A stretch of DNA of 64,000 bases from Massilia sp. Mn16-1_5 (GCF_004798585.1 NZ_PPXQ01000016.1:1-64000); one strand, 5' to 3'. Positions 16,961-26,546 are shown, counted from the first letter of the stretch. Notes: generated by a model from the letters alone, not told the origin. A program made the numbers and translations.

Positions 16961-17988
16961 ACCCATTTACCTTTTCCCAAGCCGACAGCGCCGAGGCTGC
17001 GCTGTCCCAGGTGGCGCACAACGCCAGCTTCGCCGGCGAAGCCGTACGCTTCATTGCCGGCGGCACCAACCTGATCGACCTGATGAAAGAGGGCGTGATG
17101 GTCTCGAGCCGCCTGGTCGACATCAACCGCCTGCCGCTCGACGCCATCGAAGAAGAAGGCGACGGCCTGAAACTGGGCGCCACCGCGCGGAATGCCGATA
17201 CCGCCTACCACCCGCTGGTGCGCGAGCGCTATCCGCTGCTCACCGCCGCGATCCTGGCCGGCGCCTCTCCCCAGCTGCGCAATATGGCGAGCAATGCCGG
17301 CAACCTGCTGCAGCGCACCCGCTGCTACTACTTTTACGACCTCGGCACGCCCTGCAACAAGCGCGATCCGGGCAGCGGCTGCTCGGCCATCGGCGGCGTG
17401 ACGCGCCAGCACGCGATCCTCGGCGCCAGCCCGTACTGCATCGCGACCCACCAGTCCGACATGTGCGTGGCGCTGGCCGCATTGGAAGCGACGGTGCACG
17501 TGGAATCGGCGCGCGGCAAGCGAGAAATCCCCTTCGCCGAATTCCACCGCCTGCCCGACGACGCGCCGCAGTACGACACCGTGCTCGAAGCGGACGAGCT
17601 GATCACCCATATCTCGCTGCCCGACGCGCGTCGCTACGCGGCGCACTCGGCCTACATCAAGGTGCGCGAGCGCCTGTCCTACGCTTTTGCCCTGGTCTCG
17701 GTGGCGGCGGCGCTCGACATCGGTGCGGACGGCGTGATCCGCAGTGCGCGCATCGCGCTCGGCTCGGTCGCCCATAAACCCTGGCGCAAGCCGGAGGCCG
17801 AAGCGCTGCTGGAGGGGCAGAAGGAAGACCCGATGCTGTTCGGCCGCGTGGCGGACCTGCTGCTGGAGGGCGCCGTCGGCCAGGGCCACAACGATTTCAA
17901 GATAGGACTGGCGAGAAAAGCCATCGTGCGCGCGCTGCAGACCGCGGTGCGCGGCACCGTCACCAACACCGGAGAAGCGCATGACTGA
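16957..17988 (+). CDS. paoB: xanthine-oxidase-type FAD subunit (PaoB/YagS-like)
   Basis: 343 residues of the CO-dehydrogenase-flavoprotein family. The FAD-binding motif is FIAGGTNLIDLMKEGV, followed by ASPQLRNMASNAGNLLQRTR. The stretch TRCYYFYDLGTPCNKRDP with GSGCSAIGG and PYCIATHQSD supplies the cysteines for the extra [4Fe-4S] cluster found in PaoB but not in xanthine dehydrogenase. This supports the PaoABC assignment. The ATGA overlap with the preceding gene and the 8-base overlap with the next show one translational unit. Confidence 0.88.
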   Translation: MNPFTFSQADSAEAALSQVAHNASFAGEAVRFIAGGTNLIDLMKEGVMVSSRLVDINRLPLDAIEEEGDGLKLGATARNADTAYHPLVRERYPLLTAAILAGASPQLRNMASNAGNLLQRTRCYYFYDLGTPCNKRDPGSGCSAIGGVTRQHAILGASPYCIATHQSDMCVALAALEATVHVESARGKREIPFAEFHRLPDDAPQYDTVLEADELITHISLPDARRYAAHSAYIKVRERLSYAFALVSVAAALDIGADGVIRSARIALGSVAHKPWRKPEAEALLEGQKEDPMLFGRVADLLLEGAVGQGHNDFKIGLARKAIVRALQTAVRGTVTNTGEAHD

Positions 17989-20269
17989 CCTGATCCAGGC
18001 CTTAAAAACACCCGTGGCCGAACCGGGTACCGGGGCGGTCGTCACCGGCACCGACGTCAAGCGCGTCGACGGCCGCGCCAAGGTCACGGGCGCCGCCCGC
18101 TACGCGGCCGAGCATCCGGCCGAGAACCTGCTGTACGGCGTGGTCGTCAGCGGCACCATCACCCGTGGCCGCATCCTCGACATCGACACCTTCGATGCGA
18201 TGCAGATCGAGGGCGTGGTCGAGGTGATGAGCCACCTGAACCGGCCGAAGATGCGCTCCGTCGATCTCGCCTACAAGGACATGACGGCGCCGCCCGGCTC
18301 GCCCTTCCGGCCCTTCTACAACGAGCACATCATCTACAACGGCCAGCCGGTGGCGCTGGTGCTGGCCGAGAGCTTCGAAGCGGCGCGTCGCGCGGCGGCC
18401 CTGGTGCGCGTGCGCTACGAGGAAGCCGAATACGACACGCGCCTGACGGCCAACCTGGAGCGCGCCCACAAGCCGATCCCCCTGCGCGCCGGCTTCGAGC
18501 CGCCGCCGCCGGAAAAGGGCAATGCCGAGAAAGCCTTCCAGGCGGCGCCCGTCAAAATCGAGGCCGAGTTCCATCACGGCGTCGAGCATCATAATCCCCT
18601 GGAGCTGTTCGCATCGACCGTCATTCGTGGCGAGGACGGCCACCTGACGATCTACGACAAGACGCAGAGTTCGCAGAACAGCCGCTGGTACGTCTCGCAC
18701 GTGTTCGGCCTCTCGAAGGACAAGGTCACGGTGCGCAACCCGTATGTGGGCGGCGCCTTCGGTTCCGGCCTGCGTCCACAATACCAGCTGCCCCTGGCGG
18801 TGATGGCGTCCCTGCATTTGAAACGTTCGGTGCGCGTGACGCTCACGCGCCAGCAGATGTTCAGCTTCGGCCACCGTCCCGAGACGGTGCAGTGGGTCAA
18901 ACTGGCGGCCGAGCGCGACGGCACCTTGACCTCGATCCAGCACGAGGCGATCGGCGAAACCTCGCGCCTCGAGGATTACGTCGAAGTCGTCGTCAACTGG
19001 TCCGGCCTGCTCTACGCCTGCGACAACATCAAGCTCGGCTATAAACTGGTGAAACTCGACCAGTACACGCCGATGGACATGCGCGCGCCGGGCGCCGCGC
19101 ACGGCATGCATGCGCTGGAAGTGGCGATGGACGAGCTGTCCTATGCGCTGAAAATGGACCCTTTGAGCCTGCGTCTGAAAAACTACGCCGAGCGTTCTCC
19201 GGTCGACGACAAGCCGTATTCGAGCAAGGAACTGCGCGCCTGTTATCAGCAAGGCGCCGAGAAATTCGGCTGGTCGCAGCGGCCGCTGGCGCCGCGTTCG
19301 CGCAAGGAGGGAGAGGAGTGGGTCGGCTGGGGCATGGCGACCGGCGCCTGGGATGCGCTGCAGATGTTCGCGCGTGCCAGCGCCGTGATGCATGCGGACG
19401 GTCGACTCGTGGTCTCGAGCGCGGCGACCGACATCGGCACCGGCACCTATACCGTGATGGCGATGATCGCGGCCGAGGCCATGGGCCTGCCGCTCGAACG
19501 CGTGACTTTTCAATTGGGCGACTCGACCCTGCCGGCCGCGCCGGTAGAGGGCGGCTCCTCGCACGTGACCACGGTCGGCTCGGCGGTCGCCGGCGTGTGC
19601 GACAAGCTGCGCCTGACCTTGTTGCGCCATGCGCAGTCCGACCCGGATTCGCCGTTCCGTAACAAGCGTTTAAAAGATGTCGAGTTCGCGGGCGGCGTAA
19701 TGCGCCTGAAAAAGGACCCGGCCACCTTCATCGCCCTGAGCGCCATCGTGCGCCACGCGGGCCGCGAGCGGATCGAGGAAAAGTATTTGATGCTGCCGCA
19801 GATGCTCAAGCAGCGCAAATTCCGGCGCATGGTTCATTCCGCCGTCTTCGTCGAGGTGCGGGTCGACGAGGAACTCGGCATCGTGCGCGTGACGCGCGTG
19901 GTCAGCGCCATTGCGGCGGGCCGCATCATGAATACCAAGACGGCCGGCAGCCAGATCGTCGGCGGCGTGGTCTGGGGCATCAGCCAGGCGCTGCACGAGG
20001 AAAGCCATACCGACCACCGCTTCGGGCGCTTCATGAACCACAACCTGTCCGAATACCACGTGGCCGTGAATGCCGACATCCACGACATCGACGTCCTCTT
20101 CGTCGAAGAAGACGACCGCATCGTCAGCCGCCTGGGTGCCAAGGGCGTGGGCGAGATCGGCCTGGTGGGCGTGGCGGCGGCGGTCAGCAACGCGATCTAC
20201 CACGCGACCGGTAAACGCATCCGCAGTACGCCGATCACGCCGGACAAGGTGCTGGCCGGCGGACCGTGA
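17981..20269 (+). CDS. paoC: molybdopterin-binding catalytic subunit (PaoC/YagR-like)
   Basis: 762 residues, the large molybdenum-cofactor subunit. The N-terminal half holds DVKRVDGRAKVTGAARYAAE and, in the middle, YVGGAFGSGLRPQYQ, a cofactor-contact loop. The C-terminal AKGVGEIGLVGVAAAVSNAI carries the conserved catalytic glutamate of the xanthine oxidase family. The likely reaction is aldehyde oxidation to the acid with water as the oxygen donor. The XdhC/PaoD-type cofactor-insertion chaperone normally encoded next in the operon is not present here. The next gene starts with GTG inside the stop (GTGA). Confidence 0.9.
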   Translation: MTDLIQALKTPVAEPGTGAVVTGTDVKRVDGRAKVTGAARYAAEHPAENLLYGVVVSGTITRGRILDIDTFDAMQIEGVVEVMSHLNRPKMRSVDLAYKDMTAPPGSPFRPFYNEHIIYNGQPVALVLAESFEAARRAAALVRVRYEEAEYDTRLTANLERAHKPIPLRAGFEPPPPEKGNAEKAFQAAPVKIEAEFHHGVEHHNPLELFASTVIRGEDGHLTIYDKTQSSQNSRWYVSHVFGLSKDKVTVRNPYVGGAFGSGLRPQYQLPLAVMASLHLKRSVRVTLTRQQMFSFGHRPETVQWVKLAAERDGTLTSIQHEAIGETSRLEDYVEVVVNWSGLLYACDNIKLGYKLVKLDQYTPMDMRAPGAAHGMHALEVAMDELSYALKMDPLSLRLKNYAERSPVDDKPYSSKELRACYQQGAEKFGWSQRPLAPRSRKEGEEWVGWGMATGAWDALQMFARASAVMHADGRLVVSSAATDIGTGTYTVMAMIAAEAMGLPLERVTFQLGDSTLPAAPVEGGSSHVTTVGSAVAGVCDKLRLTLLRHAQSDPDSPFRNKRLKDVEFAGGVMRLKKDPATFIALSAIVRHAGRERIEEKYLMLPQMLKQRKFRRMVHSAVFVEVRVDEELGIVRVTRVVSAIAAGRIMNTKTAGSQIVGGVVWGISQALHEESHTDHRFGRFMNHNLSEYHVAVNADIHDIDVLFVEEDDRIVSRLGAKGVGEIGLVGVAAAVSNAIYHATGKRIRSTPITPDKVLAGGP

Positions 20270-21417
20270 GCTTCTTGCGCAGCACCGTCGCAGCGCTGGC
20301 GGCGGCGACGCTGCTGGCGGCCTGCGCCCAGCTGGCGCCGCGCGCGCGGGTCCCGGACGACGCCGCGGTGTCGAATCTGATGGCGCGCGAAAAAGTGCAG
20401 GGGCTGGCGCTGGCCGTGATCGACCGCGGCGAGGTGGTCGAAGTGCGGACCTGGGGCTGGCGCAATGCCGAACAGCGCCAGCCGCTGCGCAGCGACAGCA
20501 TCCTGTACGGCGCCTCGCTCACGAAAACCGCGTTCGCCTACCTGCTGCTGCAGCTGGCCGACGAGGGAAAACTCGACCTCGACGCGCCGCTCACTTCTCT
20601 TCTGCCGCGGCCCCTGCCCGACTACACCGGCAAGGACCAGGGCTATGCCGACCTGGCGCAGGACCCGCGCTGGCGCCTGCTGACGCCGCGCATCCTGCTC
20701 ACCCACAGCGCCGGCTTCGCCAACTTCCGCTGGCTGGAACCGGACAAGCGCCTGCGCATCCATTTCACGCCCGGCACGCGCTACGCCTATTCCGGCGAAG
20801 GTTTTTATCTGCTGCAGCTGATCGTCGAGCAAGGGCTCGGGCTCGATGCGGGGAAGGAGATGCAGCGGCGCGTGTTCGACCGCCTCAAGATGCGCGACAC
20901 CAGCATGATGTGGCGCGCCGACTTCGCCGGCCGCCTGGCCGACGGTTACGACCTGCAAGGCAAGCTGGAGCCGCACGACGAGCGCAGCCGGGTCAGCGCG
21001 GCCGGTTCGATGGACACGACGATCGCCGACCAGGCGCGCCTGTGGGCCGGCATCATGCGCGGCGAGGGCTTGTCCGCGCAGGCGCGCGCCGAATTGATCC
21101 GCGCCCAGCTGCCGATCCGCTCGGCGCACCAGTTCCCGACGCTGGCACCGGAGGCCGCCGTACCGGTGGCGGGTCTCGCGGCCGGACTGGGACTGGTGAG
21201 CTTCCGCGACCGCAGCGGCGCCGGCTGGTTCAAGGGCGGCCACAACGACACGACCGGTAACCTGGTGCTGTGCCTGGAAAACGGGCAGCGCTGCGTGGTG
21301 ATGCTGGCGAACGACGTGCGCGCCGAGCGCATCTATCCGGAACTGGCGCGCCTGGTGCTGGGCGAGACCGACATGCCGTGGCAGTGGGAATATGGCTGGT
21401 ACAAGGACCAACGCTGA
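20266..21417 (+). CDS. serine hydrolase, class C beta-lactamase-like lipoprotein
   Basis: 383 residues starting with GTG, which overlaps the TGA of the molybdenum subunit. The leader ends in LLAACAQ, a good lipobox, so the protein is probably lipid-anchored in the envelope. The penicillin-binding-type serine is in GASLTKTAFAYLL (SxxK). A YxN-like position appears as RYAYSGEGFYLLQ, where the usual asparagine is replaced. The third motif is probably in KGGHNDTTGN. The family includes esterases and peptidases, so resistance to beta-lactams should not be assumed. Its coupling to an oxidoreductase operon is unusual. Confidence 0.82.
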   Translation: MSFLRSTVAALAAATLLAACAQLAPRARVPDDAAVSNLMAREKVQGLALAVIDRGEVVEVRTWGWRNAEQRQPLRSDSILYGASLTKTAFAYLLLQLADEGKLDLDAPLTSLLPRPLPDYTGKDQGYADLAQDPRWRLLTPRILLTHSAGFANFRWLEPDKRLRIHFTPGTRYAYSGEGFYLLQLIVEQGLGLDAGKEMQRRVFDRLKMRDTSMMWRADFAGRLADGYDLQGKLEPHDERSRVSAAGSMDTTIADQARLWAGIMRGEGLSAQARAELIRAQLPIRSAHQFPTLAPEAAVPVAGLAAGLGLVSFRDRSGAGWFKGGHNDTTGNLVLCLENGQRCVVMLANDVRAERIYPELARLVLGETDMPWQWEYGWYKDQR

Positions 21418-21418
21418 T

Positions 21419-22318
21419 TCACCAGGCGCCGGCCAGCGCCCGTTCGCACAGCCAGTCGACGAACACGCGCACGCGTGCCGACAACTGGCGGTTGCGGGCG
21501 TAGACGACCGATACCGGCAGCGGCGCCGCGCGATACGCGGGCAGCACCTCGACCAGTTCGCCCTGCGCCAGCAGTTGATCGACGCCATGGCGCGGCACCT
21601 GGACCAGGCCGAGGCCGGCCAGGCAGGCCGCCAGATAGGCGTCGCTGCTGCTCACCGAAATCAGGCTGCGCATTTTGAGACGCCGCGTCTCGCCGCGTTC
21701 GACGTATTCCCAGGCCAGGTCTCGTCCGGCGCGGCTGGAGAAGAAGCTGACGGCCAGGTGGTGCGCCAGATCGGCCAGCGTCTGTGGCGTGCCGTAGCGC
21801 GCGAGATAAGCGGGAGCAGCGACGTTCACCTGCTCCATGTCGCCGATGCGCCGTGCGATCAGGCTCGAATCGGCCAGCGGCCCGACGCGCACCGCGCAAT
21901 CGACGCCCTCTCCCACCAGGTCGACGAAGCGGTCGCTGGCGGCCAGGCGCACCTGGATGTCCGGATACTGCGCGAAGAAGCCGGGCAGGGCCGGGATGAT
22001 CGACAGGCGCGCGAGGCGCTCGGGCAGGTCGACCCGCACCACGCCGCGCGGTTTGGTGCGCGAACCCGTAAACAGGGCCTGGGCGTCTTCGATGTCGGCC
22101 AGCAGGCGCAGGCAGCGCTCCAGGTACAGGGTGCCGTCGTCGGTCAGCGTCACCTTTCGCGTGGTCCGGTGCAGCAGGCGCGTGCCGAGCTCGCGCTCGA
22201 GTTCCTGCACGATGTGGGTGACGGTGGCGGCCGGCAGGGATAGACGTTCGGCCGCCTTGCTGAAGCTGCCGAGGGTGGCGACCTGAGAAAACACACCCAT
22301 GGCGCGCGCGATGTCCAT
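21419..22318 (-). CDS. LysR family transcriptional regulator
   Basis: 299 residues. The N-terminal helix-turn-helix reads GSFSKAAERLSLPAATVTH, followed by LERELGTRLLHRTTRKVTLTDDG. An effector-binding domain follows. It lies 105 bp from the divergent SDR gene, the standard arrangement for LysR control of a neighbour. Its stop codon is two bases from the end of the serine-hydrolase gene on the other strand, so the two transcripts converge without an evident terminator. Confidence 0.88.
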   Translation of the reverse strand: MDIARAMGVFSQVATLGSFSKAAERLSLPAATVTHIVQELERELGTRLLHRTTRKVTLTDDGTLYLERCLRLLADIEDAQALFTGSRTKPRGVVRVDLPERLARLSIIPALPGFFAQYPDIQVRLAASDRFVDLVGEGVDCAVRVGPLADSSLIARRIGDMEQVNVAAPAYLARYGTPQTLADLAHHLAVSFFSSRAGRDLAWEYVERGETRRLKMRSLISVSSSDAYLAACLAGLGLVQVPRHGVDQLLAQGELVEVLPAYRAAPLPVSVVYARNRQLSARVRVFVDWLCERALAGAW

Positions 22319-22337
22319 GACTGGATTCTTTGGCTGA

Positions 22338-22375
22338 GTTGAATAATGAATTGATTTTAAGCCTATTTATCCAAC
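22338..22375. promoter_or_regulatory. candidate LysR operator between lysR and SDR gene
   Basis: GTTGAATAA (22338-22346) and TTATCCAAC (22367-22375) form an inverted repeat matching at eight of nine positions, in an AT-rich patch of the divergent intergenic region. The position fits control of both genes. Confidence 0.4.
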
Positions 22376-22423
22376 AGGGAATAAGACCTAGACTGGCTCC
22401 CATCGATCACACAGGAGAACAAC

Positions 22424-23164
22424 ATGGCAAACGTCAAAGTGGCAATCGTCACCGGCGCCTCGCGCGGCATCGGCCGCGCCATCGCGCTGCGCCTGGCGCA
22501 GGAAGGGTTCGCGGTCGCCGTGAACTACGCCAGCCGGGCGCAGGATGCGCGGGAAGTGGTGGACGAAATCGAAAAAGCCGGCGGCCGCGCCGTCGCGCTG
22601 CAGGGCGACGTGGCGCAGGCGCCTGACTGCGCGCGCCTGTTCGACGAAACGGAACAGGCCTTCGGCGGCGTCGATGTCATCGTCAACAATGCCGGCGTGA
22701 TCCAGCCCGGCACGACCATGATCGCCGATACCGACGACGCCCTGTACGAGAAGATCTTCGCCATCAACACGCGCGGCACGTTTAATATGCTGCGCCTGGC
22801 CGCCACGCGCCTGCGTTCGGGCGGACGCATTGTGAATTTTTCAACCAGCGCGATCGGCCTCGCCATGCCCGGCTACGCCGTGTACGGCGCGGCCAAGGCG
22901 GCGATCGAGACCATGACCAACATCTTCGCCAAGGAGATGCGCGGCAAGGGCATTTCCGTGAACGCCGTGGCGCCGGGACCGACGGCGACCGACCTGTTCC
23001 TGGACGGTAAACCGGCCGAGCTGGTCGAGCGCCTGGCGAAAGCGGCGCCACTGGAACGCTTGGGTACGCCGGAAGACATCGCACACACGGTGGCCTTCCT
23101 GGCCGGGCCGCAGGGGGAGTGGGTGAATGGACAGACGCTGCGGGTGAATGGCGGGATCGTATAA
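22424..23164 (+). CDS. SDR family oxidoreductase (3-oxoacyl-ACP reductase-like)
   Basis: 246 residues, classical short-chain dehydrogenase. The cofactor motif is TGASRGIGRAIALR, the NAG motif is VNNAGVIQPG, the catalytic serine lies in NFSTSAIGLAMPGYAVYGAAK, whose Tyr and Lys complete the triad, and the C-terminus is GEWVNGQTLRVNGGIV. NADPH is likely because basic residues follow the glycine motif. The substrate is unknown. CACAGGAG lies seven bases before the ATG. The divergent LysR gene probably regulates it. Confidence 0.9.
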   Translation: MANVKVAIVTGASRGIGRAIALRLAQEGFAVAVNYASRAQDAREVVDEIEKAGGRAVALQGDVAQAPDCARLFDETEQAFGGVDVIVNNAGVIQPGTTMIADTDDALYEKIFAINTRGTFNMLRLAATRLRSGGRIVNFSTSAIGLAMPGYAVYGAAKAAIETMTNIFAKEMRGKGISVNAVAPGPTATDLFLDGKPAELVERLAKAAPLERLGTPEDIAHTVAFLAGPQGEWVNGQTLRVNGGIV

Positions 23165-23169
23165 ACCTG

Positions 23170-24252
23170 TCAGCCGATCCGGATGTCGTAGTGGACGTCG
23201 TTCCGATCCCATTCCGCGGGGCCGGCCACCAGATAGCTGTCCCAGCCCAGCCGCCCAAGTTCGCTCCCTTCGCACAGCGTGAGCGGCCGCACGTCGATTG
23301 CGCGCAGCACCAGTTCGATCTCGTATTCGAGACACAGTCCGGTGAACAGGGTCAATAAACTGGCCAGGGCGCGCGCCGCCAGGCCGCCCGGCAGGAAGGC
23401 CGTAAAACCGGCGTGGTCGAGCGGGCCGACGACCAGGCGCAGGCGCAGATCTCTCTGCCAGACGCGTTCGCCGGCAATCGCGCAGCTGCCGAGGGTGGCG
23501 CTGGCGCAGCCCAGGGTGCTTTGCTGCGCCGGCGGCACGGCGTACCAGGCGCCGACGAATTGTTCGACCTCGACCGGCTGGCCGAAATACTCGGACAGCA
23601 CGCGCGCCATCTGGACCGCGGAAACGGGGCGCTGGCGGATCGCCGCGGCAAAGTAGGCGATCGATTCGTCGAGCACGGCGCCCTGATCGGCGTGGGCCAG
23701 GCGCCGGCGCAGCGCAGGCGGGCCGAGGCCGGCCAGGCCCAGCAGCAGCGGCAAAAAACTGTCCTTGCCGCTGCGCTCGTATTTCAGGTGCAGCCGGTAC
23801 TTGCGCCAGGCTTCATAAAACAGCGCCAGCGAGCGGTTCGAAAAGCTGTCCAGAAAAGACCGCGGGCCTTCGTCCTTGTCGTTCGCCTGCTGCTCGGCCA
23901 CGCGTTCCGTGTAATGCGGCGGCAAGATTCCCTGTCCGCCCAGCAGCCCCATGAAGGTCGGCGTGAGGCGCACCCATTTTAATGTGCCCTCCTGCAGGGC
24001 CGCGCCGAGCGCTGCGGCATCGGGCGCGACGGGCGGGTCGGGCTGGACCGCTTCCAGCTGGCTGGCCGGAAAGCGCAGCGAGGTTGAATTCTGAAAGCGC
24101 AGGAAATTGGCGACGGCATTTTGGTCCGGCGCGCCATGCTTGCGCAGCCACAGTTCCAGCATGCGCACCGCCTGGAAATACTCGAAGCGGTAGGGCTCGC
24201 GGAACAGGCGCTCGATTACAGCAGGCTCAAATCGCCGCTTTTCGCTGTGCAT
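23170..24252 (-). CDS. tssG: T6SS baseplate protein TssG
   Basis: 360 residues with TssG hallmarks: near the N-terminus PYRFEYFQAVRMLELW, then FQNSTSLRFPASQ, LTPTFMGLLGGQGILPPHYTE, and DSFSNRSLALFYEAWRKY in the middle. TssG forms the baseplate wedge with TssF and TssE, linking the sheath to the membrane complex through TssK. The start overlaps the end of tssF by 37 bp. It is last in a tssE-tssF-tssG operon and is followed, convergent, by the SDR gene. Confidence 0.93.
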   Translation of the reverse strand: MHSEKRRFEPAVIERLFREPYRFEYFQAVRMLELWLRKHGAPDQNAVANFLRFQNSTSLRFPASQLEAVQPDPPVAPDAAALGAALQEGTLKWVRLTPTFMGLLGGQGILPPHYTERVAEQQANDKDEGPRSFLDSFSNRSLALFYEAWRKYRLHLKYERSGKDSFLPLLLGLAGLGPPALRRRLAHADQGAVLDESIAYFAAAIRQRPVSAVQMARVLSEYFGQPVEVEQFVGAWYAVPPAQQSTLGCASATLGSCAIAGERVWQRDLRLRLVVGPLDHAGFTAFLPGGLAARALASLLTLFTGLCLEYEIELVLRAIDVRPLTLCEGSELGRLGWDSYLVAGPAEWDRNDVHYDIRIG

Positions 24253-26054
24253 GTATAAATCTCTTCCCCGGTTTTCGCCGAGACGATCACCAGCTGCGTA
24301 AAACTGTTGGCGTGCACGTACAGGGCAAGAAAACGTTCGACGATGTGGGTAAAAGCGTGGATGCCGCTGCCGATGAAGGCTTCCTCATCGATGGCGAGGC
24401 GCACCTGCACCCCGCGCACCAGGCAGTTGAACGGATTACCGGCGAGCCAGGCGGTGGTCGGCTGCTGTTCGATGGAGACGATGCCGCCGATCTGGCGCTG
24501 CGAGGAGGGAGAACGCGGCAGGTCGTACAGCGCCAGCATCTCCCTGAACGCTTCCACGCCGCCCGCGCTGATCGACAGGTGATTCAATGACAGATGCGAA
24601 ATCAGGCGCCAGTGCGCACTGCGGCCACTGGGAAAACGCCAGGAGTGAGAAGGTTTGCGCAAGAAGTGAATCGCGCGCACAGTCGAGCCGCCCTCGAGGA
24701 ACAAATCGCCGCCGGCCTGGCCATAGCTCAGCTGCGAAGGCAGGTCGCGGTTCGAGCAGGTCAGTTCTAGATTGAGCGTGTCGGTTTCGACCGCGGCTGG
24801 ATCGAAGTCGATATCGACGATGGCGATCTGCGTCTCGAAACCGGGGCTGCGTTCAGCCAGGGTTTCGTCGCGCCGCATCGCCCAGTAGTGGCCGTTCTGT
24901 TCGGCCGTCTGGGCGTGCTGCAAGGAGTAAAAGGGGCGAAATTGCACCACCGTTTCGCCCTGCGGGGTCTGGCGCACCAGGTTCACCGAATCGATCGATT
25001 GCACCTCGAAGGCATAGGCGCGGCGCGCATCGGCCAGCACCGGGTAGCTGGGCGTGGTGTGGGTCAGGCGGATCGGCTCGCCACGCTGGCGGAACAGGTT
25101 CACGACCGGCGTGCAGCCGAGCTGCAAATGCCTGGCCGACAGGGTGCCGAGCAGGCGCGCCATGTTCGAGTCGCTGCGGATGCCGGACAGGGCCAGGTGC
25201 AGGGTCACCGAGGCCGCGCCGGGAATGATGGCGCCCAGGGCGGCGAGGTCGATGTCGAAGAAATTGAATTTCTCGGGAAAGCAGAAATACTCGGTCAGCA
25301 GGCGGTAGGCGGCATGCGAGCGGGCCGGAAAATCGATCACGGATTCGTCTTCGCCAAAGCCGGCGGCGCGGATCGGAATGGCCGGCAGCGGCAGCCAGCG
25401 GCCGCACTCTCCTACTTCGACCCAGGCGCCGACGGTGCGCATGAACAGGGCGTCGCGCAGGGCCGCGCAGAACGAGGGTTCGCCATCGATGAAGACGCGC
25501 AGCAGGGGACAATCCAGCTTCTGGAAATCGAGCTGGCCGGCGCTGGCGGAGATGCTCAGGCTGATGCCGGCCGAGGCATTCGCCGGCGCCTCTACCCGCT
25601 CGGGCGCGCGCAGGATGTCGGAAAAGCTGACTTGACTGAAGGCCAGCGGAGCGATGGTGACCGGGTACACGGTGCGGAACGTGCAGGCGGCGCCGCGCAC
25701 CGGACGCGTCGTCAACTGGGTGCCGCGCGCGATGCTGGCGGCCGCGCTTTGCTGGGCCGCGCCCGTGCAATCGAAGCGCGCGATCGAGCACGAGGGAAAG
25801 GGACGCAGGTAGTGCGGATACAGCACGTCGAACAGGGCTTCCGTGAATTCCGGATAGTCGTCGTCGAGGCGTTTGGCAATGCGCGCATTGAGCAGGGCGA
25901 AGGATTCGATCATGCGCTCGGTGTGCGGATCCTCGTACACTTCTCCGCTGATCAGGAGGCGGCCGGCGATCTTCGGATAGCGCTCGGCGAACTCGCGCAG
26001 GCTGCGCCGCAGGTAACCGAGCTCGCTTTCGTAATAGGGCAGTAATTGATCCAC
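24216..26054 (-). CDS. tssF: T6SS baseplate protein TssF
   Basis: 612 residues, the normal TssF length. The start MDQLLPYYESELGYLRRSLR and then EFAERYPKIAGRL and RMIESFALLNARIAKRLDDD are family signatures. Further on are YPHYLRPFPSCSIARF and, near the C-terminus, GIHAFTHIVERFLALYVHAN with F/Q residues of the gp6-like core. Two TssF copies pair with one TssG in each baseplate wedge. It starts three bases after the stop of tssE, so translation is probably coupled. Confidence 0.95.
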   Translation of the reverse strand: MDQLLPYYESELGYLRRSLREFAERYPKIAGRLLISGEVYEDPHTERMIESFALLNARIAKRLDDDYPEFTEALFDVLYPHYLRPFPSCSIARFDCTGAAQQSAAASIARGTQLTTRPVRGAACTFRTVYPVTIAPLAFSQVSFSDILRAPERVEAPANASAGISLSISASAGQLDFQKLDCPLLRVFIDGEPSFCAALRDALFMRTVGAWVEVGECGRWLPLPAIPIRAAGFGEDESVIDFPARSHAAYRLLTEYFCFPEKFNFFDIDLAALGAIIPGAASVTLHLALSGIRSDSNMARLLGTLSARHLQLGCTPVVNLFRQRGEPIRLTHTTPSYPVLADARRAYAFEVQSIDSVNLVRQTPQGETVVQFRPFYSLQHAQTAEQNGHYWAMRRDETLAERSPGFETQIAIVDIDFDPAAVETDTLNLELTCSNRDLPSQLSYGQAGGDLFLEGGSTVRAIHFLRKPSHSWRFPSGRSAHWRLISHLSLNHLSISAGGVEAFREMLALYDLPRSPSSQRQIGGIVSIEQQPTTAWLAGNPFNCLVRGVQVRLAIDEEAFIGSGIHAFTHIVERFLALYVHANSFTQLVIVSAKTGEEIYTCTAKSGDLSLL

Positions 26055-26057
26055 TGA

Positions 26058-26546
26058 TCAGGCTCCCGCCGGCGCGGCGCGGCCGGCCTTGCTGATGCTG
26101 TAGCTGAGGGTCGAGGGCTGCAGGACGGCGTCGAAGTTCACGGGCTCCTGCAAGGCGCTGGCGACCAGCACCCCGGTAATCGAAAAATCCAGGCGGTTCA
26201 CGGCGCCCGCGCGCATTTCCAGTGAGGCCTTGACCTTGCGCAGGCGCGGCTCATGATGAGAAATCGTCTTTTCGATGCAGGCGCAGATCAGGGCCCGGTC
26301 CGAGGGGCTCGACAGGGACAGCTCGGCGAAATCCTTCATGCCATAGCTGACGAGCGAACGGCTGCACTCCGGATAAGCCTTCAAAAAATCTTCCGGCAAT
26401 ACGGCGCGCGTGTTCAGCAGCGCTTCCAGGTCGCGCGCGACGGCGTCTTTCATCTCTTCCGCCGCAGAGCGGGGCGCGTGGCCCTGACTGGCGCGCGCGG
26501 GCACGCCGAGCAGGCGGTCGAACAGGCCTGGCGTAAAACGGGTCAT
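26058..26546 (-). CDS. tssE: T6SS baseplate protein TssE (gp25-like)
   Basis: 162 residues. After FTPGLFDRLLG the conserved gp25 core follows: VARDLEALLNTRAVLPEDF, SLVSYGMKDFAELSLSSPSD, ISHHEPRLRKVKAS, and FSITGVLVA. TssE resembles phage T4 gp25 and starts sheath polymerisation at the baseplate. It is the first gene of the tssEFG set. Just over 200 bp separate it from the divergent tssK, where a shared promoter region must lie; no clear promoter hexamers were found. Confidence 0.93.
   Translation of the reverse strand: MTRFTPGLFDRLLGVPARASQGHAPRSAAEEMKDAVARDLEALLNTRAVLPEDFLKAYPECSRSLVSYGMKDFAELSLSSPSDRALICACIEKTISHHEPRLRKVKASLEMRAGAVNRLDFSITGVLVASALQEPVNFDAVLQPSTLSYSISKAGRAAPAGA

Noticed and set aside
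20266-21417. Antibiotic-resistance beta-lactamase
   Set aside because: Only the SxxK motif is clear and the Tyr-x-Asn position is altered. Most such lipoproteins are esterases or peptidases, so resistance cannot be claimed.
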